Assembly: GCA_006386115.1 (NCBI GenBank)
Contig: VFIW01000050.1
Coordinates: 481,339 to 545,338 of the forward strand
DNA: 64,000 nucleotides
DNA from: Globisporangium splendens
Taxonomy: Eukaryota; Oomycota; Peronosporomycetes; Pythiales; Pythiaceae
Direction of reading: 5' to 3'
Shown here one piece after another: positions 56,747-64,000 of the stretch (positions within the stretch are counted from its first letter, which is position 1; each line of letters starts with the position of its first letter). Made by a program: the position numbers and the translations under genes. The notes beneath the pieces are model-generated. The model did no database searches. It was not told the origin of the DNA and worked only from the letters and a program-made list of their open reading frames with translations.

Positions 56747-58594
56747 TCCGAGCCTCACATTTTTTCTTCTTCGTAGAGATTTGCATTCACTTTTCGTTTT
56801 TTTGAGGATAAATTCACGATATACACCCTTTGCATTGAAGTTGCTGGGCATATCTTGCGTCTGCCTGTTACGACTGCAAGTACCTCTGGCCTTAGTTGAT
56901 CTGACAGAAAAGGCTGAGCTACTGCCATAGAGCAAAAAAGAGTGAGGCGCAAAGACGACTGGCAGCTTGTTATCTAGAAGGTAGCTTGCAAAGTGAGGAG
57001 AGAAATCGAGTGGAGCAACCACATGGATAGGAGCACAACGGGAGCACACAGACCTTTGATGGCGCATCACATGACAGCCGTCTCTGACGATGCAGCAGTG
57101 GTCCAGTTTCGGAAATGGAGCTGGAATCCCCCAGTCACTCTTCTTCGAAGCCACGTTTATTTTAGTCGGGCAAATAGAGACCAGTCATGGTCCAATCGTG
57201 GGGACCAATTGCTTCCAGGCAGAGTTCGAAGTGCATCGAACTCAAGATGGTCGGACTGCACGAGAGAAGTATCTTTCAGACCAATCACATAGTGGCGATG
57301 TTCATTGGTCTGTGCAATGGTGTTTCATGTTGAGACTCACGTGAACATGCAATCGAACTGGTTGATTGCTTCCTGATGAGAATCGAATACTTCCTATCAA
57401 GTAAGCACTGCATGCAAGTGGGCATTCACATGCGTCATTGAAACTACGGGAAGCTTGAGTGATTGCAGCCACACGACAGTCATGTCTGCTGAACAAATTT
57501 AGGTGGCGTGCTTGGCGAACTTCAATGAGAGGGTGTCAAGCCTGTTTACAGTGGTTGACTGTAGTAAATGGATTCTCACTTTGTTTTGACCCTCTTTCCA
57601 AGTTTCACATTCAAAAGCATTCTGGCAGTCAACGTCAGCTCGACAGCAAGAGCTGCCTTGTATTAAGAGCATCTCCTTCTCTCTCCCCGTCTCCACTTTT
57701 CTCATGTTGAAAGCGGAGATGGAGAGAGAGAAGAAAATGATGAGCAGTTTTACGGAGTTCGCGAAGAACTCCTCCAGCAGAAGGTGCACCCAAGATAAAC
57801 AACTTCAAATCACCTTGAAACAGCACAGTTACTCTTTCAGTGGCTTTTTGATACTCTTAAATGATCTTCAAACGATCATTGGTGGCAATTTGCAATGGAG
57901 CAGACGCTTTGAAATTCACCAGGTAGAGAGCACTTGAAGGCAAACTATGGACAAGGGATCCAGCAAGTGATGTTGTATTTCGAAATGCTACTACTTAAAG
58001 AAGAAGAGCTCTTTGTTGCTTATTCCTCGCGCCTTTGTTCTTCACTGAGCAACAGTTCAAGTGGACCTCCAAATCGCAAACTGCTGTGGATTGTGCGACT
58101 GGGAGGTCCAGCTCCCGTTGTTTCCCACCAGATCTCGCTCTTCGTTTAGTGGCTGTGTCAGTCACCAGGTCTAATCAGACTTAAACCTGGTACCTCGAAG
58201 TGTGATTTCGAAGATCCAAGCGCCAAGTATATCTTTATGCAGTGCAAGCTGTATAATTCATTATCTATTTAGCATTGATATCTTCATTGCATCGGCAAAG
58301 TACATTCCACCTACTGAAGTTGATATTCAGTTTGTTTGAGTCGCACTCCCTCAGTATAACAGACGACAGATTGCACCTCCCCTCATGCCTTTTCTCTGCT
58401 CCAAGAGCCTTTTAAATCTACTGTATGTCAGTGCACCCATCCCTCTCTGATTGGAGCCAAGAGCCATCGTCAACACAAGATCTCACTAAAAGACTCCATG
58501 CTCTCGTCAACCTGTACTTCACCCTAGGCTTTTCCTCACTTCTTAATTTCCCTCGAGAGCCACAAGCAAGATCCACTTCACATCTCAGCACTCG
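56747..58594. other. Intergenic region, no supported gene
   Basis: About 1.85 kb between the ABC transporter and catalase. Short frames such as 57090-57344 and 57704-57937 have no recognisable content. A near-match to the initiator consensus, CCTCACTTCTTAATTT (about 58534-58549), lies about 50 nt upstream of the catalase ATG. Confidence 0.45.
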
Positions 58595-60214
58595 ATGGCG
58601 ACAAGCAGCGACCAAGCCAAGGTTATCACGACGACCAGCCACGGCGCTCCGATTCCAGTCAACGGACTCACAGCCGCGATCACGGCTGGGGAACATGGCC
58701 CCATTGTGCTTCACGAATGCATCATCCTCGATACCTTAGCGAGTTTTGACCGCGAACGGATCCCTGAGCGCGTGGTCCACGCGAAAGGCGCTGGTGCATT
58801 TGGATACTTTGAAGTCACGCACCCCGAGATCACCAAGTACTGCAAGACCAAGATGTTTGCACATGTGGGCAAGCGCACGCCGCTCGCGATGCGGTTCTCG
58901 ACCGTGAGTGGCGAGTCCGGGTCCGCGGACACCGTGCGCGATCTGCGAGGCTTTGCGCTCAAGTTTTACACGGAGGAAGGCAACTGGGACCTCGTGGGCA
59001 ACAACTCGCCGATCTTCTTCCTGCGCGACCCGAGTCTGTTCCCGAGCTTCGTGCACACGCAGAAGCGCCACCCGTCGACGCACTGCAAGGACGACAACAT
59101 GATGTGGGACTTCTACTCGCTGCGGCCCGAGACGACCCACCAGGTGACCCACTTGTACTCGGACCGCGGGATCCCCAACGGCTACCGCTTCATGAACGGC
59201 TACGGCTCGCACGCGTTTACGAACGTGAACGCGCAGGGCGAGGCTGTGTACGTCAAGTACCACTTCAAGACGGACCAGGGCATCCGCAACCTGTCGGCAG
59301 AAGAAGCGGAGAAGCTCACAGCCTCGGACCCGGACTACGCGACCCGTGACCTGTACGAAGCCATCGCCGAGGGCGAGTACCCGACCTGGACCATGTACAT
59401 CCAGGTGATGACCTACGCGCAAGCTCAGCAGGAAGCGGCGACGAGTTTCAACCCGTTCGACGTCACCAAGGTGTGGTCTCAGGCCGCGTACCCGCTGATC
59501 GAGGTCGGTCGCGTCGTGCTCAACCGCAACCCGAAGAACTACTTTGCCGAGATCGAGCAGCTCGCGTTCGCGCCGGGTCGACTGGTGCCGGGCGTCGAGA
59601 TCTCGCCCGACAAGATGCTCCAGGGACGCCTGTTCTCGTACCCGGACGCGCAGCGCCACCGCATCGGACCCAACTTCCAGCAGATCCCCGTCAACCGACC
59701 ACTGACGCCGCCGCAGACGTACCAGCGCGACGGCGCCATGGCGGTCACGGGCAACATGGGCAGTGCGCCAAACTACTTCCCCAACAGCGTGGCCGGCAGC
59801 TCCGTCGAGTGCACCCAGACCGTGTTCCACACGTACACGGGGGACCACACGCTCGTGAACAAGTTCTGTTCCAAGGACGACGACAACTTTACGCAGGCGG
59901 CCGCGTTCTACAACAACGTGCTGGACGATGCTGGTCGCGACCGCCTGGCGTCCAACATCGCCGCGACGCTCGCCAAGGCGTCCAAGCCCGTGCGCATCCG
60001 TGCGATCGCTAACTTTTTCAAAGTGGACGCCGACTACGGCGCGCGTGTGTGGGAAAAAGTGGACGCGATCGTGGACGAGGAAGCACCTGAAAAGAAGATG
60101 AAAGCAAATGGTCCAGCTGCTGAGCTGAACCCCCCACGCAAGCCATTCAGCGCTGTCCCTCCTTCAGATGATCTGAACCCACTTTCGCGTCATTTTGCCG
60201 CGTTCGGTATCTGA
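58595..60214 (+). CDS. CAT: Heme catalase (monofunctional, small subunit)
   Basis: Breaks down hydrogen peroxide to water and oxygen. 539 residues, no intron. Catalytic His62 in [20 protein letters not shown], catalytic Asn in GNNSPIFF (136-137) and proximal heme Tyr349 in [14 protein letters not shown] are present. The last motif differs from the common SYPDTHRHRLG form (Ala-Gln for Thr-His). The length fits small-subunit catalases. The C-terminus (HFAAFGI) is not a canonical SKL-type peroxisome signal, and no signal peptide is visible, so the location is uncertain. G/C-rich codon use suggests strong expression. Long antisense frames are codon-bias shadows. Confidence 0.96.
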   Translation: MATSSDQAKVITTTSHGAPIPVNGLTAAITAGEHGPIVLHECIILDTLASFDRERIPERVVHAKGAGAFGYFEVTHPEITKYCKTKMFAHVGKRTPLAMRFSTVSGESGSADTVRDLRGFALKFYTEEGNWDLVGNNSPIFFLRDPSLFPSFVHTQKRHPSTHCKDDNMMWDFYSLRPETTHQVTHLYSDRGIPNGYRFMNGYGSHAFTNVNAQGEAVYVKYHFKTDQGIRNLSAEEAEKLTASDPDYATRDLYEAIAEGEYPTWTMYIQVMTYAQAQQEAATSFNPFDVTKVWSQAAYPLIEVGRVVLNRNPKNYFAEIEQLAFAPGRLVPGVEISPDKMLQGRLFSYPDAQRHRIGPNFQQIPVNRPLTPPQTYQRDGAMAVTGNMGSAPNYFPNSVAGSSVECTQTVFHTYTGDHTLVNKFCSKDDDNFTQAAAFYNNVLDDAGRDRLASNIAATLAKASKPVRIRAIANFFKVDADYGARVWEKVDAIVDEEAPEKKMKANGPAAELNPPRKPFSAVPPSDDLNPLSRHFAAFGI

Positions 60215-60600
60215 GCGTAAGTCTGATTTCTATTGTTTTCAGTCTGTATTTTTTGGCAATTGAAGTCGCGTGCGTCGATTGTAAATGCTCCTTGAATAAT
60301 CAAAATGGATTTTGACAAGAACAGAAATGATATCGCGAACGATGATAAGTGGACATGTGGAGATACAAAATGAAAAACCAACTCCTTTAAGTGGCCGACT
60401 GCTTCGAGAGTCGGGATCTGAACACACGATCTGAACACAGGTTCATTTGGACTGCTACATTGCACCGCAATCATCGAAATCACCAGCTGCAATGCTGACA
60501 ACTTGACTGGCGGACACACCTCTGTTACCTCAACCAAGCGTTTACAAATTTGAACTCAACCCCAACGAGTTGACGTTTTGATGTCGAGTTGGCTTGTGGT
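60215..60600. other. 3' flank of catalase
   Basis: About 390 bp with no feature that I can support, up to the left edge of the transposon nest. Confidence 0.45.
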
Positions 60601-60669
60601 GCGTATTATAGTAGAAATCAGCACACTCTCCACAGAGCTGGCAATTCGTTTTGTGTTGAGGTGCTTCTC

Positions 60670-60975
60670 CATATCACGTGTGTGATGCAGGTGCGGGCTG
60701 TGGCTCATCGGATGAGAACGCTCAAAGGAGAAAAGATCAATGCTGCCTGCCTGAGCCAACTGCTCAGCGTACTGGAGAGACAAGACTTGTCGCGCCAACT
60801 GGAAGCATGGGTGACGGCGCGTTTGCATTTCGATGGAGGTGCACGCGGCAGCCCAGGTCCAGGAGGCAGCGATTAGGCACTCATCTTCCTGAATGGACGC
60901 AGCAATCGATGGGAACTCAAAGCATGCGGCTATGCGTACATGGGACCGGAAGTCACGAACAAATCGTGCCATTCC
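60670..60975 (+). pseudogene. Retroelement RNase H fragment
   Basis: Translating the plus strand gives ARLHFDGGARGSPGPGGS, the first RNase H motif of non-LTR elements, then a TAG stop near 60874 and further RNase H-like sequence in the same frame (RWELKACGYAYMGPEVTN). The sequence clearly differs from the RNase H of the two LINE copies, so it comes from another family. It breaks off at about 60970, where mariner-type sequence takes over. Confidence 0.7.
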
Positions 60976-61445
60976 ACGTATCAAGAAAAAATGGCCGGTG
61001 AGTGAGCGGCGAAAGGTGATATTCATCCAGCATGATAGTGCAAAACCTCACCTTTCGCCGTTCGATCCCGAGATCATCGAGGCGGGCACTGAAGACGGAT
61101 GGAACATACGCCTATTTTGCCAGCCCCCCAAATTCGCCTGATTTTAACGTGCTCGATCTCGACTTTTTTGTCTCCATGCAAGCACTTCAGTTACACAGAG
61201 AGGTGAAAGGAATCGATGATTTGATGAATGCGGTTACTATAGCGTATGCGGCGATGACTGCTGATACACTAAACGATGTTTTTTGAGCTTGCACTCCGCA
61301 ATGCACTGTGCATTGGAGTGCATGGGAGGGAACGAGCACAAAATTCCTCATAGCGGCAAAGCCAAACTGAAACGTGAAGGGAAATTGCCTGACTCGCTTC
61401 CACGTGATGAAGCTGTCGACAGGAATGCAGCGTCTAGCGGAAGTG
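60975..61445 (+). pseudogene. Tc1/mariner-type transposase fragment
   Basis: Three consecutive frames read as the C-terminal half of a DDE transposase: IKKKWPVSERRKVIFIQHDS with AKPH, DGWNIRLFCQPP, then PNSPDFNVLDLDFF, then the tail TLNDVF followed after a frame change by GGNEHKIPHSGK. At least two frameshifts (about 61120 and 61270) inactivate it. The catalytic domain upstream of the first motif is missing, replaced by the RNase H fragment. The 3' end is cut by the second LINE. Confidence 0.78.
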
Positions 61446-61447
61446 CC

Positions 61448-64000
61448 AGCAGTAGGCTCGACCGATGGTACTGCAGCAATGACCATCTCGACTGGGTTCG
61501 CAGCGTCTACCAAAGCGTAGCTGGTCCATTCTCCGATCACAATGGAGTCACGATCCGGGTAGCTGCTCCTGACAAGGTGATCCAAAGCAAGAAACCTCGA
61601 GTTGTCTATCCACTTCCGAAGAATGCAGCGGCGCATTCGGCGAGTATTGGAAAAGATTTCTTCGAAAAAGCTCATGATCAACTTGATGAATTACGTGGAC
61701 GTTACTCTTCGCCTCGTGATTATGCTCTGGCCGCAGCAAATTGGTGGGATGAAGCCAAGATCGCGCTCAGGATCGGGTACCTTGAAGCTAAAAAATCGTA
61801 CTTCGCCAGATTGAATCAAGGATACAAGAAGAAAATCCAGAGGTTGCAACGACGCCTCTCAGAATCAGAAGAGCAGATGCTCGATCACTCTGGTGGAGCG
61901 GCGGGTGATCAAAACGTGGAGTTGTCGCAAGCGTTTCTTACCACCGCCACGAGCATCCGTCGTGCCATTGCAGAATGCAAATCGAAGTGGCAGGCTTCAA
62001 AACGGGACCGCATTTTTCGGGAGCACATGCATCATGAACGAAAAACGAGCAAATCCTTCTACAAGCGTATCTCGACCAAGTTCCTTGACAACACTATCTT
62101 CACACTCGGTGGCACAGCTACTTACGGACCCATGCGTTCACGAGAACTTGCTGACGACATGGGAGAAGGATGGAAAACAATCATGCAACAGGCGCCCACT
62201 CTGCAAACTGACATCGATAAAATCCTTGATCCAGGAACAGCTATTCCTCCGTCGGACAGATTAGGCTTCCTGCTCAAACCGATCGATTCGAGTGAAATTA
62301 AACAGGCTGTGAAGAAATGCAAGAGAGGCAAAGCTCACGGTCCTGACGAACTCGGCAATGACTGGTACAGAGACCACTGTGACGAGATTACCGGTCTATT
62401 CGAGCGACTTTTCAACTTGTGGATACCCAAATGCGTTCTACCAAGTTCGTTCAGTGAAGCCCATATTCACTGCATATAAAAGTCCGTCTCTGCTGCGTCG
62501 CCGCTGGACTACAGGCCAATCGCACTCCTCAACTCTGATTACAAAATATTCACACGAATATTTGCAACCAGATCACGAACTGTGCTCCCTTGGCTTATCC
62601 ATCACATGCAAGCTGGTTTCGTTCCAGGGCGAGCAATCCCGACTACGATCGATGTGCTATTGGCTGCGCAACAGCGGGCCACGAGCGACCCCGCCATGTC
62701 CAGAGCGATCGCGTTGCTCCTTGATTTTGCTAAAGCCTATGATTCAATCGATCGCAGCTTTCTGGCACAAGCGCTCCAGCATCTTGGGTTCCCATTGAAG
62801 TTCGTACGCTTAGCGAAGGTGTTACACTCTCAAACCACGTACAAGTTCATTGTCAACGGTTTCCTGTCGAGAAAGTACAACGTAACATCCGGAATTCGTC
62901 AAGGATGTCCGCTGGCCCCTCTTTTCTTCATCTTGGCGTTAGAGGTTCTTTATCGGAAAATCGAAGAGAGTGACGAAATACACGGCGTTGAACTCCAGGC
63001 AGCAGGATGCGCAACTGAGGTCAGACTTGGAGGATACGCAGACGACACGACCATTTATCTTAGCGATTCCAAGGATATTAGTGCCGTGTTTGCAATCCTG
63101 GACAAATATGGAGCAGCTTCTGGGCTTCGAGTCAATCGGCACAAATCTGCAGTATTACCGCTAAACAAGGAATATAGCTCCACCGAAGAGTCAGTCAGTG
63201 ACATTCATGTGCTACAACGTGAGGAACATTGCCGCTACATCGGCATCCAAGTCGGACAAACGCCTTCGAATGCAAGTAACTGGTCCAAGTGCATCCAAGC
63301 CTTACGTGTCAGACTTCGACTTGCGCGTCTCAAAACTCACTCTGTCGCCCAACGCGCAGCAATTGCCAGTGTCGTCATCATACCCAAAGTGCTTTACGTG
63401 GCCAGGCACTCCTGGCCCTCTACGGCTATTGTCAATCAGCTACACGACCTAGTGAAACAATTTGTATGGGGCTCAAGGAGTGGTAAGCCTGCGAAACCGT
63501 GGATGAAGGAAGAACAAGCTGAGCTCAAAAAAATGAATGGAGGCTTGTCAGTACCCAACATCAGAACTGAGCTGATGACGATGAGTGCCACAGCAGTCTC
63601 CAGATGGGCAATCACTACCTCTCACATCGATCAGGTCATCGGGGAAATCTTGCTGCACAACACAAGGGATTCTTCGACGTACATCACGCCGCTCGATGCA
63701 ATTCCAAGGCGGCCACTCCAGCTTCGTGATAACATGTGGACAACTGGCGCGACATTATGTGCGTCGCTCCATTCTCGACCCTATGAGCCCAGAGAACGTG
63801 ATAATGTACGTTGGTGTTACGAGCACTTCAAGTCGACAATTCTGCAGACTCAATGGGACGGCGATGTGCTCCAGATCGACCTCAGTTCTAAAATGTCTGA
63901 CAGGCTTCCAGGTATCATCGCTGAAGGACGAAAGCTACGTGGGACATTCTGTGCAGAATGGCTGCCATACATGACCTCGACTGCAGATGGATGGCTTCTT
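61448..64000 (+). mobile_element. LINE copy 2, 5'-truncated, runs off the window
   Basis: From about 61448 the sequence encodes the end of an apurinic-type endonuclease (WYCSNDHLDWVRSV, SDHNGVTIRVAAP), a linker, and then the same RT as the 45.8-49.8 kb copy in opposite orientation. It extends about 415 bp further 5' than copy 1. Its RNase H and 3' end lie beyond the window. Over the shared part the copies differ at only scattered bases. Confidence 0.88.
61448..64000 (+). pseudogene. LINE ORF2 copy 2: endonuclease end and RT, with TAA stop
   Basis: One frame is open from within the mariner tail to a TAA at 62477-62479 directly after HIHCI, and the same frame then continues without a stop to the window end (KSVSAASPLDYRPIALLNSD and onward). 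It includes LLDFAKAYDSIDRSF, GIRQGCPLAPLFF and YADDTTIYLSD. The single in-frame stop splits the RT at the point where copy 1 has lost a base. The initiation region of the original ORF is absent, so the apparent start belongs to mariner sequence and the open frame is a chimera. Confidence 0.85.

Noticed and set aside
58736..59848. 370-codon antisense frame opposite catalase
   Set aside because: Codon-bias shadow of catalase, Arg/Val/His-rich and without any motif.
1..64000. tRNA genes, rRNA genes and CRISPR arrays
   Set aside because: I looked for T-loop/B-box sequences (GGTTCGA-type) and regular spaced repeats; the few GGTTCGA words fall inside coding regions without a cloverleaf, and no array is present.

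Overview
The window is nuclear DNA from a stramenopile eukaryote, most probably a peronosporalean oomycete (Phytophthora, Pythium or downy-mildew type). The evidence is compact genes with few short introns (about 70-95 nt, GT-AG, often GTAAGT or GTACGT donors), several good matches to the oomycete initiator promoter motif GCTCATTYBNNNWTTY, and gene content (class II phosphate acetyltransferase, bacterial-type PH proteins, full-size ABCG transporter, secreted T2 RNases). The species was not determined. Splice sites were placed by eye and checked for phase; there is no transcript evidence.

Layout. 0.2-9.2 kb, minus strand: an unknown helix-turn-helix protein, GPI-transamidase subunit GPAA1 (7 exons) and exocyst subunit SEC3 (7 exons). 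11-15 kb: two secreted RNase T2 paralogues. 15.4-17.8 kb, minus: phosphate acetyltransferase with a likely mitochondrial leader. 19.6-26.6 kb, minus: a Lys/Glu-rich protein and a large KH-domain protein. 27-28.7 kb, plus: a TPR protein with two dsRNA-binding domains. 29.0-29.7 kb, minus: a two-pass membrane protein. 30.2-30.7 kb: a MITE-like element. 30.9-32.4 kb: an RNPS1-like SR protein. 32.7-35.5 kb: three bacterial-type PH paralogues. 35.9-38.8 kb: a protein distantly related to the large KH-domain protein. 40.7-45.5 kb: a P4-ATPase flippase. 45.8-49.8 kb, minus: a 5'-truncated LINE flanked by a 14-bp target-site duplication. 50.6-60.2 kb, plus: an alpha/beta hydrolase, a PDR-type ABC transporter and a catalase. 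60.6-64.0 kb: a nest of a retroelement RNase H fragment, a Tc1/mariner transposase fragment and a second LINE copy that runs off the window.

Most genes are unrelated housekeeping functions: GPI anchoring, exocytosis, lipid flipping, mRNA maturation, acetate metabolism, drug export and peroxide removal. The unusual material is the TPR-dsRBD-dsRBD protein, the PH-like gene trio, the distant paralogue pair with and without a KH domain, an open reading frame joining GPAA1 to its neighbour, and transposon structures with readable insertion histories.
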